From NCBI GenBank assembly GCA_027886175.1, contig JAJNNQ010000137.1:35388001-35452000 (forward strand): a stretch of DNA of 64,000 nt, given 5' to 3'. The notes beneath the pieces are model-generated. The model did no database searches. It was given only the letters and a program-made list of their open reading frames with translations, and was not told where the DNA came from. Made by a program: the position numbers and the translations under genes. Below, piece after piece: positions 49,636 through 62,060 of the stretch. Source of the DNA: Phylloscopus collybita (taxonomy: Eukaryota > Chordata > Aves > Passeriformes > Phylloscopidae). Position 1 is the stretch's first letter; each line of letters begins with the position of its first letter.

Positions 49636-51207
49636 ATCGTGCATCGTTTCATGATTTCAGCTTTAAAATATTGCACGTACTGACAGTTTAAAAGTCCTAT
49701 GAAGTGTCAGTTTGATGTTTAATGAGTAACTTAAACCCAGGGCTTTCAAAGAGAAGCTGGAAATCTTGCCAAATATTTCTGCAAAAATTCATCCTAGACA
49801 TATTTAAACACTGCTGCCTCTGTAGTGGGGTACAGCTCTCTGGGCAATCTGCTACCTCAGCACAGCAAGGTCATTCTGCTGTGCTCATGACACAGTACTT
49901 GGGTCCCAATACTGGCTCAGAGCCCAAACCTGCAGCTGCTCCACATCCAAGACTGCTCCTGTTGAGTTTCATGGGAATCCCCTGGTGACAGCAGCAGCTG
50001 CAGCTGTGGCCTATTAGCTATAAACTCAATGTTTGACCCTGAGTGGGTTACCTGATGGCTTTCCGGTGTTTCATATCTCTCAGGAGGAAATTTAGATAAA
50101 AAGCAGGAGCTAAAGGAGAATTGGCCATGCTGATGTTTTGTAAGTAAGTAAATGGGGTGGTTTAATACCTCTTTACTGAAAGGACAAATACACTAAAAAG
50201 CAAATGAAGAGCTAATAGGATTTTTAGTCACACTGGATGAGACACTTAAATAAACTTTAATTCATTAATATCACAAAACTTTTAAGATATTTTATAATAG
50301 ACTTCATACACATAACAGAGTGAAGAGAATAAAAGAAAAGACTTTCAGAGAATGAATCTCTATGATGTCTATCTAGTGCTATGTGTGTTCAGGATGTGTC
50401 TTTGCCTGATTTGTCTTTCTAACAATAGTGTTCAAAGAATATTAACAAATGCTGTAGAAAGGGTAAAAAACGTATAACACAACTTAAACTTACTTGACAC
50501 ACTATTTTGAAACCCTTCAGTACTTCCTTCACCTACTCAAGAAAATCTCACTCCTGGATCTAATCGGTGGAGAGCAAAATCATTGCTTAAGCTGCTTCCT
50601 AATGACAGAAGAAGCTGTGACCTCCAGTAACTGAGCCATCTCACACCCATGATAAGGAATTGCTTTTCAAAACATCAATGTTGCTCATTCAGAACTTCGT
50701 TCCTTTGTCTGGGAAAACTGATAAGAGGGAAAGCAACTGCCACACTCACTACAAATTGCTGACACCCAGGAAAAACGCTAATAGGATGCCCAAATGCAAG
50801 GCAAAACTGAGAGGATTCTTGTCCTTCATATAGTTTTTGAGGAATAGGCTGGAGGGTATACTCAGACTCATTTGCAAAGATCTGCAGCTAATAAAGGTGG
50901 GGGAATATCAGAGCAGATGGAATAGCAAGGGAATTCCAGTAGCTCAGGGAGCATCAGATCCTAGAGCAAACAGGAAAGGTATAATTTCCTAGTCTTCTCA
51001 TACCCTAATGAGTCTCCAATAAGGTCAGCTTTTCAGGCAGAATGAGCCAGGTTAATTTAAATTGTTTGAATTCAGCATAATTCAATGTGCGCAAGAATCA
51101 CATATATTCTTACAATGCCATTCAATCACTAACTTTACTGAAGAGTGTTTGCACACAAGGGTATCTGCTGAACTGGAACTAATGTGCTTTTTCTAAACAA
51201 TTTTTCT

Positions 51208-51211
<4 letters not shown>

Positions 51212-51262
<51 letters not shown>
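51212..51262 (+). repeat. Poly-T tract, 51 bases
   Basis: An uninterrupted run of 51 T between AAAC and AAGCC on the plus strand (A tract in the transcript). It could be the tail of a retroposed copy in minus orientation, but the flank is not a recognised repeat. Length is likely uncertain in the assembly. Confidence 0.9.
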
Positions 51263-51265
<3 letters not shown>

Positions 51266-54200
51266 CCACTAAAAATCCACTCTGCCTTTTCTGGTCTTAT
51301 TATGGAAAAATAGTGGAGTATTTCTGCAATTAAGTAAAATGAGCAGCCAGCTTTTGATAATAAGAGAGACATTGACCTGAAGTAGTCACTGTAAAATCTG
51401 TGACTGAAAGATTCTGCTGCAGTATCAGGACCTGCCAGAAAAGGTAAATTTTCAGGGGAAAACAGGTGAATTTCCAAATTGGGTCAGTTAACCCCAATTA
51501 GTCCCTTGGGTTGGAACACTAATGAGAGCGTAGCAAGCTGTAGCTCTGAGCTCAGAGGAAAGCTTACAGGGAGCTGGGGGTAGAACTCAAGATCAAAAAG
51601 GGTTCATGGAAGTTCACACTTAATAGCTTTGTTTTTTCTGCTATTTTAACAATGTTAGCTAAGGCACATTAGGAAATGCTGCCAAGAAATCACTTCCACC
51701 CCCAGTGAAAACATGTAGGAATGTATGTGACCTCTCAGGCTCACAAGACTCTGCATAATAGCCACTTAACCGTGTCTCCCATGACAAAGTCTCCCCAAAA
51801 GCTCTAGGCACATGCGTGATGAAGTGCTGTGATTCCACATCCACACTGGCAGCCTGCAGGCTCCTGTTCCTGTTGGGTGCTCTGGGTGCAGCCGTGCAGG
51901 TGTTACACTACAGCTGCCTTGCCTGATCACAGGAGCATGTCCTTGTGCTCTGCTTTATTCCCAGGTGCCTCTGTCAATCCAGGCTGTCGTAATTTCTAAG
52001 ATAACAGTTTTGATCGCTTGTCCTTACAGCAACTTACAGTTTCTGTATACTCTAGGCGCATGATTGCTTCCTTTGATTTCTTCTCTAATATGTTAATATC
52101 ACATACTTCAAAGGCAACCCCTTTGTGCAAGGATGCTTTAATGCTACATTTTGGGATTGCGTAATATTGGTATGAACTCTGGAAATTTCTCCTTCAGAGA
52201 CACTTTTCCAGCTGACAGTTAGGTTAGTTCTCAAAACATAGTAACCCTTATTTTATTTACTGTTACTTCACTTATTTTTGTCATTCTAAACCACTTCAAG
52301 TTCTCTCCTAGTAAATTCTGAAATCCAGTAGTATTTTATTTTAATCCAAGCAATTTTAAGACATTAGGAAGCCAGGATTCCCACACCATAATAACACCAA
52401 CTGTCTAAGTCACTGAATTTAGTCCTACCATCAAACACCAATTTGATACTTTGTTCTGGAGAAGTCTGCTCCTGGCTGTGGTACATCCCATGGAGCAGAA
52501 TTCAATCTGAAATCCCACTTCAGACACGAACTTCAGACCATAATAGAAGAGCAAACGCTACAACTATGATAAGCAATTAGAAAATCAAGGAGATATGAAA
52601 GGTATAGACGTTGTCCTGGACCTCTGAAGTGGCAGGACTCCTTTAAATTTCCACATTCCCACTGGTACATATCGTATTCTACACTAGGCAGTAAAAGTAC
52701 TCTAGTGGTTCCTACAGCAAAAACATATAGGGATATTGCTCTTTCAGCTACTGCAGAATAAGAAACTGGGATATAATTTTGAGACAGGCAATTTACTTGA
52801 AAATAGATCAACTAGTGATCAATGCATCAGCAGATGTGAACAAGCAAATTATTTCTGTAATGAATGGAAATGTAGTTCCAGGTACTAACATCCACTGGGA
52901 CTTCTACTGTTTATATTATAGTATGGGCTGAGACTTTGAGCAGAGCACTTTTCCATGTGCATTTTCCTACATAATCTTGGTAAAATTTCTTGGGATAGGC
53001 TAATCTCCCACAGCATTAACCCTCTGGGGGTTTAGTTTACACTAAACCTTGTTAAAAAGGATCAACCAAGCAATCTCAGGAGAGGTGTCTCACAGATAGG
53101 ATGAACTGCCTGTCAAACATATCTTTTTATGTTTACTGTAGAGAGGGAACCAGCGGACTTTCAAGCTCTTACTGAAATACAGCTGAAAAAGGAGACAAAT
53201 TCCAGCCCTAACACCTCTGTCAGCCACCCACCTAGAAAGATGAAAGTAATGCTTCTTCTGTGCACAGATACGCTGACAATGCACATACAACACTGGTTGT
53301 GAAGCATACTTTCGGTAGAAGAGTAAACAATTTTAGCTCATGATTTAATCAGGATTGATAGCTCAGGAGTACGCACACAGAGCATTTTATAATGGGTAAA
53401 ATAATACGTCAAAGCTATGTAATGCTTTGTATAACTCTACCTTTCTTCAAGGGTTTGCCTGTTTTGTTTCAGTTTGCTGTTACTTTGTTTGGAACAATTT
53501 GTTTTTACAGCAAGTTGAGGGAAAATAAGTGATTAGTAGCTGACCAAGTAAAGATTATATGTTGCTGTTTTTTAGATGTTGTTTTCTGTGTAGTCTTACA
53601 CATGTTAACTATTTACTGAGACACATAAGGAATATGTATATAGGAATTAGTATAAGGAATTAGTATAAAGCTGCATTATTTTTCACGATCAGTGCCTTAG
53701 CTGTATAATCTGCTGTCAATTGAAATATTAAAATAATTTCTTGTGTCTCCAACAGTATTAGGAGTTAGAGACTGCAGAGCTTTCATTCTAATAATCCCAT
53801 TCTAAATTATTATGTACATGTTTTTTCCAGAAAGAAAATACAAATATCTGAGCACTCCAGATTATTGAAATGTATGTAACTCGAGAAGAGCTCTTGAGTT
53901 CAATGCTTGGTTTCTTTCCAGCTTCTCTTCATAGCTTGATGACATTTCTCTGTTCATCTATTATTCATATAAGTGCTTGCCCCATGTCAACCTGAAGTGT
54001 TGTTTGCAACTGAAGTACTAGGAATAGGTAATTGCCTCTATCCCAACCATCAGACTCATGTGCTTCAGATACAAAGGAAATTCTGACCTAAAGGAAGCCT
54101 CACTCAAATTGCTGATGGGTGATATAAAGACTTGGATTTGACATTTGGAAACCACTGCTTTGCTATGTTTTGTATTAGAACAGCTAAAACTTGAGAATCT

Positions 54201-55209
54201 GAGTTTTGATAGTGACAGGTTGCTGTAGCAGAACCTGAATGGGCCTTGTTTTATATTTCATTTTTTGTAACAAAGACATCTAGATTCTTAGAAAACTTAA
54301 AATGAGCAAAACAATTTCTAATCAGCAGAAATACAGGTAGGCATAACAGCCCAATGGCTCAAACAGCAATGTCTCAAATACAGCTTTGGATATAAAAAAC
54401 CCAGGAGTTTTTTACCCATAGAGGGAAACACAGCTCATCAGTATTTAAATTTTTAAGACATGAACACCTCCTCTGCCAAACTGGAAGTTTCCACTGAAAA
54501 TCTTGATTCTTGACAATGTGATTGAAGGGGTTTGGCCCTGAACTGTATTCTGAAGGTATTCACATGTACATAAAGGGTTCAGGTAAGACACTAAATAAAA
54601 TGCAGTGTGATTAGGCCATGTCCATGAGCTCATTGGCTTTTTATCCTTAAGGCTTTTGCTTTCTTTCATTTTCTGGGCACAGTTTAAATGGTCAACACAG
54701 AATTTGATGTCCATCTCACTGATATGTCTCAGACAAGCTGTGGAGATGACAAAGTAATCTCTGCTTTGAAATGGATTTTTTCCAAAAAATGGATGAAGTA
54801 ATATACAAATAATATACAAATAATAGCTATAAGTTTTAATTTTACTCTCTTTTTGGAGCACATAAAGAAAATAAATCTCTTGCCAATCCTGGAAATAAAA
54901 AGAAGCAGGGGTGAAATATACAAATTCAGTTTTTCAAAATCATCTCAGACAAAAGTTACATGGGTAGTAATGGTGACACCTAATATCTGCATTCCATTTA
55001 TCTCTCTGTTGAAATTGTTACATCTTCCTATCCCCACTAATAGACTGGAATTCCTTATGTCCACTTCCTTTAAGGAAATTAGTGCCTTCTTAGGATCTAA
55101 ACTCTGATTTCAATGTTCATCTGTGCTAGGAGGACCCAGATGTTAAAGAGTAAATAAATAAATAAACAATAGTGCTAATAAAGCACTACTAAAGTAATTT
55201 AAAGAACTA

Positions 55210-55329
55210 GTTGGATGGGGCTCTGAGCAGCCTGGTCTACTAGAAGGTGCAATAGTCCATGGTGGAGGGGTTGGAATTAGGTGATCTTTAAAGTCCTTTC
55301 CAAGCCAAGCTATTCTAGGATTCTATGAT
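55210..55329 (+). mobile_element. CR1 LINE fragment, 3' end
   Basis: Sense CR1 3' sequence: GTTGGATGGGGCTCTGAGCA, GCCTGGTCTACTAGAAGGTG, GTCCATGGTGGAGGGGTTGG and a tail GGATTCTATGAT. About 120 bases, antisense to PTPRR, and its tail lies about 140 bases from exon 4 on the intron 4 side. Confidence 0.93.
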
Positions 55330-55471
55330 AATTGATTGCCTTATAGTAGTGATGCTATCTTAGCTTATACATTTTCTGCCTCATGCTTGAAAACCTGATC
55401 TAGAAAATGACCAAGGATGTAAATACCTAATCTATATCAAAATAATACAGGTTAGAAAGTTGATAACCAAC

Positions 55472-55627
55472 CTCAGGGGAGACCTCTGTTATTCCAAACT
55501 GGGATAAACTCTGATGCAAAATATTGATATTGAGGGAACGCAGCACTTCTTCAGATGGGAGTGCCTCAGAAATTCCTGGTTTCCTGTTCAGTGGGGACAC
55601 AAACAATTCCACACAGTTCTTCTTCCC
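55472..55627 (-). CDS. PTPRR: PTPRR exon 4: membrane-proximal ectodomain, second part
   Basis: This 156-base exon gives 52 codons, phase 0 at both ends. It starts GKKNCVELFVSP and ends FGITEVSPE, and it continues the ectodomain towards the membrane. No sequon is visible; there is one cysteine (residue 5). The acceptor CTAG|GGG is preceded by an uninterrupted run of 19 T (A run 55632-55650 on the plus strand) that serves as its polypyrimidine tract. The donor is GAG|GTTGGT, which has T instead of A/G at +3 but keeps G at +5, so it is weaker than the other donors in this gene. The open frame runs on past the donor into the intron, so the end was chosen by phase and by the fit to exon 5. Skipping this exon would keep the frame. 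Confidence 0.92.
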
Positions 55628-58600
55628 CTAGAAAAAAAAAAAAAAAAAAAGCAAAATCATAGGAGGGGGTCTGATAATTAGATAACTATTAGATAATCTA
55701 ATTAGATAATCTTTGCTGTCCATAGATTGCAACTGTAATTCCAAAAACAAAAACATGGAATATGAAGGTTCCAACCTGCTCTGTGAGGACAGCATACCTT
55801 TTTCCTGTCTCTGTAAATCCCAGCAGACCATGGAAGAAAATGCAAATCCTCAACGTGGGCATGTGTGCTTTGTCTCAATCAATATTGACACGGCAGACTT
55901 CTCCTGAGTCATTAAACAATCAATGTAACATAGTGATAGGAGGAGCCATGGGATGGGGTCAATGGCAATGTGCCAGCAGGGATTTTAGCAGATAGTTCAT
56001 CTAAGCTGAGCTGAAATAGGAATGCTTAGCATAACACTGTGATATGTGAACATTACTTTCTAGCCCCTTGTCAACACACTGCAGACACATACCACAATAA
56101 AGTCCTTTTAGTTGACTGCAGTGCAACTTAATTTGGTTCAACAAAATTAAAGGACCAGGGGAGTTTTGTTAACACATAATGGGTAACCTGAGAATGTCCA
56201 CTCCCCTATCTATTCATTCTTGCCCTAGTATCTTTGATGCAATCCTGGCAGCTTAAGAGGTTCTGTATTAGAAATGTCAGTGATGTCCACTCTGTTTCAA
56301 GGTAGCAAAAGGAAAGCGAGTTTCTCTGTTGTGATAGACTCAAACAGCACATGAGACAGCTCTGATGTCCAAACAGGATGTAGAAACCCTGGCTCCCCAG
56401 GGCTATGGCAAACATAGCTGACACTATGGAGTAGAGTCCAGACCTGGGGGATTCTACACACATAAGTTAGGCATGGAGCTGCTCCTTGCACTGCTGTCTG
56501 GGCAGGCAAGAATATCACCAGTCTGGTCATTTGCTATTCATCATTATAGGATGGAAGAGATCAGTTCAAACTGGGATAATCCTGATTTCTCCAGCCTCCT
56601 TCCCATCATCTTGAATGTGCATCATTATCTCTACTGAAGTGATGAAAAAGACATCTTTTGCTATTCTTAAAATACTCCTTGCATAAAATACTCATTGCAT
56701 TCAAAACAGAGCTGCACAAAAAGGAACTCTTTCAAACATGCTTGCCCTAAATCTGCCCTCTGTGCTCTCAAATGTGCTGCTGGTCCATCTGCTCAATAAG
56801 AATGGTAAGGACACTGACTACGAGTGGGAGCTGAGGAAACGGATTTGAGGCTGTGCTTGTACTCAGTCCCTGACTTGGGAAGGGGACCTGCTGCGTGCAG
56901 GTCAGGCACCAGGCAAAGCTTGGTGGGTATACAGCATTCCCAGTGTTTTGTGCCTCCTCTGTTTATGAGTTCCTCTTTCCATTAAAGGACCTTTATGGCA
57001 GGAGGATGCACTGAAAAGGTTAAGGAGACACTGGAAATACCGAGTTAGTATTTCCTGGCACACTGTGTGTTGTTACATGCAAGAGGTTAGCAGGCTGACG
57101 GCTCCTCCTGTGCCCATCCACGTACTGGCTTCCAGACTCCTGATCACTTCTGAGAGCAGCTCACTTGGGAGTGAGTCATCTCACCTCACCTCAGTTGTCT
57201 ACCTCTGAAAGTCAGCAGAGAATTTTTAAATCCATCCTAATATAATCGGGACGGATCTCAATGCCTTTTCTCCTGCAGTTACCATCCTCTCCGCTGCTTT
57301 TACAGGGAGCCTGGATGAGTAGTTCAGACTACACTGAAACAAGGCCAGATGAATTTTGATGTGCTCTGTTGGTTGCCAGCACCCTGTGTGAGGGTAACTG
57401 TCTCATGTTACAAAGATGAAAAGTGGGAATAATGTCTTCTAAGATGCATTCGTTTTCCTTGTGCATTTTGACTGTGTGTGATTTTTAGAGCAAACAGGGG
57501 AAAAGTTTGCTTGCTTTCTTGTATCGCTGAAATATTGACTCATAGAAGAACTTTTACAGGTGTTGAAAAAACTAATTAAATAATAGTACTTACTATATTC
57601 TGGGCTATATGGAGGTGCAAAATGACATTATCTCTTCCCTTAAATCATGAATGAGAGGAGAAAGCAAAAAACAGTGGAGCCAGTAGGAAAATAAACAACA
57701 TATTTCTTCTGTTTATTTACATAATTTCTAAAGAGCATAGTGAGAAAGCTACTAGGTGATTCAGTATGTTGAAATACACATCTCAGACTCTAAAACATTT
57801 ATCATTTAATTGTGCTTTTCTCTGAATATGTCTTTAAACCTTTCATTCTGGTCGAGCATGGGACAAATGAAATTTAGCATTGCTTGTCACGAATGAGTGA
57901 AATTCCTCAAGAACATGAAAAAGGCTGCAGCGCATTCCTATTGATCTTTCTCACTGTGTTTTTTTTGAGATCTTTTCTCACAGAGACATTACTTGAAGGA
58001 TTTTTATAATCCTTTTTGATGTATACAATCCTATCAAGCTTTCAAGGCAGAAAATACTTTTATGCTGAACCTGTCAGTTTTCTTTCCTAATATTCAACCT
58101 GCACATAGAATAAAAAAACTCTTCTTCCCTCTGCAAAGTGAATTGAAGGCTAGCAATACACACATGATGTTGGGTTTTCTTGCTTCATGGTAAAACTGTC
58201 ATAAAAACACAACAGTGTTAAGTATGCATACACAAAAAACCATAAAATGACAGTTGATTAAAAAAAAGTATTTTTTTGCTAGATGGAAATTTATCGCCAT
58301 CTTTTGCCAGTAGGAGCCATAGTTTACAAGATCATTTCTGAAGACAGATAATTATAGCAGAATAACAAAGCATGAATATTAATATTATAGATGACATTTA
58401 ATTTACTAATGGAATGTCTGAGGATAAATTGTGAAGATGCCTTTGAAAGGATGAATCACGTATTTTTTGAGCAATATTCAACATTTGAGAAACAAAACAT
58501 TGATAAGGTATGAACGTGAAAAAGAACGGCATTGGAATAAAACTAAGGGATAAGCAGTCTACTTATGAATAGGACAAAAAAGAGATTTATCTGGCTTAGC

Positions 58601-58799
58601 TGAGAATGGTGTCTTTTCCAAGGAAAAATCAAATGATTTTTAATGGGGATCTGTTTTTCTGTAGTGCAGCTGAAGAAATGGAATAATAAGTATTTTTCTG
58701 TCCTATTTAATTACACTCTTCCACAGTGACAGAAAAATAAATTAAAGAGAATTTATATAAACAGGTACACTTTAATACACATGGTCTTTTGGTACTTAC
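55628..58799 (-). other. PTPRR: PTPRR intron 3
   Basis: About 3.2 kb. Next to exon 4 it has a 19-base T tract (in transcript sense), then a TTAGATAA-rich stretch at about 55672-55712. The rest is unique sequence without recognised elements. Confidence 0.85.
55632..55650 (-). repeat. Homopolymer tract forming the exon 4 polypyrimidine tract
   Basis: 19 A on the plus strand read as 19 T in the pre-mRNA, directly before CTAG|GGG. Homopolymers of this length mutate often, so its length may vary between individuals. Confidence 0.85.
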
Positions 58800-58913
58800 A
58801 ATGAGTCTGTTGATATGAACTTGCTGAGGTAACAGTCCCAGTGCTGCTGCCACTCCTTGGCGAAATATCTGAAGCAATGTGATATTCAGCTTGTTTACAT
58901 CCATTTGCAGTGT
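58800..58913 (-). CDS. PTPRR: PTPRR exon 3: membrane-proximal ectodomain, first part
   Basis: This 114-base exon encodes 38 codons, phase 0 at both ends, from TLQMDVNKLNI to QQVHINRLI. The acceptor reads TTTTTCAG|ACA after a T-rich tract and the donor is ATT|GTAAGT, both strong. It belongs to the extracellular or luminal part of the long receptor isoform and lies N-terminal to the membrane helix. One N-glycosylation sequon (N-I-T, residues 10-12 of the exon) is visible. I cannot assign a catalytic or ligand-binding role, and the ligand of this receptor is not something the sequence shows. The next upstream exon, which should end the large N-terminal ectodomain segment, was not found between here and the right edge. 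Identity rests on a near-exact match to recalled human PTPRR in this segment. Confidence 0.93.
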
Positions 58914-60114
58914 CTGAAAAACAAAATGAGTTCAAATGAACTCCTTGCCCAACACATTTAGTTCTCAAGATGACTGATCTCTGGGGCTTTTCACTAATTG
59001 TTGTTGGGTTTCTTTCCTATAACAATAATATGTGTAATCTATGTGCATCACAATACATAATAAGTCCAAAGGTACATTTTAAGTACTTTAAATAGTATTC
59101 ATTAGCAAAGTTCCACCTTTGCCCAAGTACACTCAGAATGGATTCCAGATGGTTTTGGCTTAATTCCTTGGACAAGTCACAGTGTTAAAGATAACACAAT
59201 TACTGTCTTAGAAATGAAAGGCAAGCATTAAACATCAATGCATCCTTAAAGAATGAGATGTTGAGTCTGCACAATGAAGACTCTTTTGGAGTATAGTCTT
59301 AGCATATTTTTCTGAAGGTGAAGAATGAGTCAGACAGTGAAATCATACAATTTTAATTTTGATTAGCAGTTTCTGAGATCAGAAATGAAATATTCTGGAT
59401 ACATTCCCCATGCTTGAATTTCCTAAAGCTACCTCATGCAAGTCACAGGATGAGACAAACTATAGCATTGAAGCATTTTCCTTCCCTGTGTTAGAATTAT
59501 AGTGAAATTTAGAAGTTTTCTCCAGTTCAGATCCTTTTGGTGAAGTCAGTGGAATTCTACCCAGGAAATAATTTAGGCTCAAATTTTCTGTGTCCCAGAA
59601 AACCCAGATATTGGGTCTTCATATGATGTCTGGTATACAGTACTTCCCTGTGGTACTTTGGGGTCTGCTTCTTTGCTTTTATATCCCTTTTGCAGACAAT
59701 ATGTAGTGGAGAAGAAAGGAAAGATGACTTTGTCAGCCAGCCACAGGATTCCAATGCTTCTGGCAACTTCTGACTTAGGAAGTTACTGAAGTTTTGCCTG
59801 AGCCAGTTGACTCAAAAAAGATTTTTATTTTGAATTTCCCATTTAGAAAATGGAAAGCTCCCATGGGCCAGCTTGCTGCTCTGAGGAACCAAGAAGGTAG
59901 TCTTCCTTCCTAACCAGAACTGAATAAAGAGAATTAAATATCCATGGGTCAGATATCACACTGGGAATATGGTTATGGTCCAGAAAGAAAGGAAATACTT
60001 ATCTCAAAGAAAAACAACATCACACATTTTTACTGTTGTTCTTTATATTTATAGTATTCTCTGTCTTTATAGTATTTATAAGATATAATGTAAAACCATA
60101 AAATATTTGCTTTC

Positions 60115-60119
60115 CTTTT
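60115..60119 (+). repeat. Left target-site duplication of the solo LTR
   Basis: CTTTT, identical to 60871-60875 on the other side of the LTR. Five bases is the usual target duplication length for ERVL-type integrases. The site is T-rich, so part of the match could be chance. Confidence 0.75.
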
Positions 60120-60870
60120 TGCCATGGGTTATGTAACCAAAAAAAAAGTTTATTCTATTTTTCCATACGTTGAAACCAGTTGGGGAAATGTTTTCTTTAC
60201 CTGGTGTATAACCCATTCCGCAGAACTCCAGGGAGGAGGGGGCGGGTGCCTTCTGATAATGGGCCAGCTGTTAAAACCAGGTGGAGCAATGTTCCTTATC
60301 TCTTCCACAACCCACCCTCCCTCCGGGGGATATCTTCTGTTAATGGGCCATTAAGGCTCACTGCATGACTGAAAATATTACATCATCCCATTGTGAGATG
60401 CTCCACCCAGTGGAGGGGAGCCAACTGTTCCTACTTAGATAAAAACCGAGACTCAGGAACACCAGGTATCCTGTGTTCCACAGGATTCCTGAGGAATCCT
60501 GGACCCACCTCGCCATCACTGGACCCTTTCTACAGGATCATCTCTACTCCAACAGAACCACATCTATTACTCTGGGAGGATTTATTTAGACTGCTTTCAA
60601 ACTCTAACCAACAGGGTTTCAGGCTGTATTTCTGACTCTGTCAGCATTTCTAGGATTTTTGTTTGTTTGCTTCCTTGTTTTTTTGTACTACTACATTTGA
60701 ATTTTTTTTTAACATTCTTAGTAAAGAACTGTTATTTCTATTCCCAAATCTCTGCCTGAAAGACCTTAATTGAAAAATTATAATAATTTGCAGGGAGGGG
60801 GTCTACATTCTCCATTCCAAGGGAAACTCCAGCTTTCCCTGGCAGACACCTGTCTTCCCAAACCAAGACA
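60120..60870 (+). mobile_element. Solo LTR of an ERVL-like endogenous retrovirus
   Basis: The 751-base segment begins TGCCATGGGTT and ends AAACCAAGACA, near-inverted ends with TG...CA termini, and is flanked on both sides by the 5-base direct repeat CTTTT. Inside are LTR-type parts: a TATA-like AGATAAAAAC near 60437, CTCTAACCAACAGGGTTTCA, and AGTAAAGAACTGTTATT near 60720 in the polyadenylation region. It resembles ERVL-class LTRs I know from songbird-type genomes. No internal viral coding sequence follows, and the matching duplications at both LTR ends show that it is a solo LTR left by recombination. A partly repeated unit ending CTTCTGnTAATGGGCCA occurs twice in its first 230 bases. It lies in plus orientation, antisense to PTPRR. 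Confidence 0.9.
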
Positions 60871-60875
60871 CTTTT
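60871..60875 (+). repeat. Right target-site duplication of the solo LTR
   Basis: CTTTT, matching 60115-60119, directly after the CA end of the LTR. Confidence 0.75.
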
Positions 60876-61989
60876 CCACTATCAATTTGATTTTTCTGTC
60901 AGTACTGAGTGTTTTTCTTTCTTTTCCTTCTTTTTTCTAATTTTTTTACACTACTGGGATAGACGGGTCTTGATGCATTAAATCTGCTCTTACCACACAA
61001 CTGAGCTTTAGTTCAATTGGAAATATTATAAGATTCTTCCAGTTAAAATACCCTTTCTACCCTGGCATTTTCAAAATGCAAAATCTTTGCTTCTTCTTGA
61101 ATTAGACAGACATCCTCAGTGGTTACAAAAATGCTCCAACTTTATCTCTGAAATAGATGTCTTGAGAGAGGACATGTGGAGGTCTAACAGATGTGAGCAC
61201 TTTTTCTTCTGTAACCCAGACTGACTCACAGAACACCTGACAAGAATTTGTTTGGATCTTTGAAGCTGTCAGTACACTGAGACAGCCTGGTCTGAAGGTC
61301 TTGAGTAAATGAGAAAGGGAGCTGCTGCTGAAATAGAAAGACTGTCATGAGGGTCCCTAGAGATCCGTTAGGATGGCATAGAGTGTCCAAGCTTGTGACC
61401 CTGAGTTATAGGTCATGTTGTTACTGAGCAAAATTAGCAGGCATATAATCAAAATACATTAATTTAAACATAATTGAGCCAGGTATCACAACACATTAAT
61501 AGAGATATTGTTAAATAGTGTGTTAGGACCTCACTGATAATGAGGAAATGAAACAGCCAGAAAAATATCAAGCTTCAGAGGAAATAGAAGATCTTAAAGT
61601 GCCTGTAAGGAGGTAATAAATTCTCATAGATTTAGTAAGCTGGAATTGTGGTTCATCATATCCAGAGACAGTAAAATGTGATGAAACTCCATTATCTTCA
61701 GGAGAGTCACATTTCCACCTTCCAGGTCTGAATTCTGTCCACTGTGTCCTTTAACAAATATTCATCCAAGGCTGCAGTGTGTGTGTGTTTCTGTACCAGC
61801 TATACTGTCCTTTGTGGTCCTGGGGGAAGCCTGAAGACCCCAGCTCTCTGTCAGTCTGGCATCAGCCTGCTTAAAAATCTCCCCTGGCCTTGTACACAGA
61901 GATTACGAAACTCTTTTAGAAAACTTTCTAAGTGGATAGGAAGAAATTTGCCCTTAAGCCTTATCTCAGGATATATCTTCTGCAGCTAT

Positions 61990-62060
61990 AAAGTTTGTTT
62001 GGTTTTTTGGTTTTTGTTTTTGGTTTTTTTTGGGGGGGGGTGGTTGGGGTTTTTTTTGTG
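61990..62060 (+). repeat. G/T-rich low-complexity stretch with long G run
   Basis: GGTTTTT-type repeats lead into nine G, then TGGTTGGGG and a T run. The transcript strand is C/A-rich here. Simple sequence of uncertain length. Confidence 0.8.

Larger units (their letters stand above)
47839..55471 (-). other. PTPRR: PTPRR intron 4
   Basis: About 7.6 kb. It contains, from low to high coordinates, the CpG-rich block at 47950-48310, a GT dinucleotide run near 49618, a 51-base T tract at 51212-51262 and a CR1 fragment at 55210-55329. The rest is unique AT-rich sequence without recognised genes. Confidence 0.84.

Noticed and set aside
51193..51477. Minus-strand open frame with a long lysine run
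   Set aside because: The lysine run is only the translated 51-base T tract; the rest has no features.
54445..54861. 138-codon minus-strand open frame in intron 4
   Set aside because: Same strand as PTPRR but no similarity to the receptor; the exon 4 to exon 5 join is complete in frame without it, and no domain is visible.
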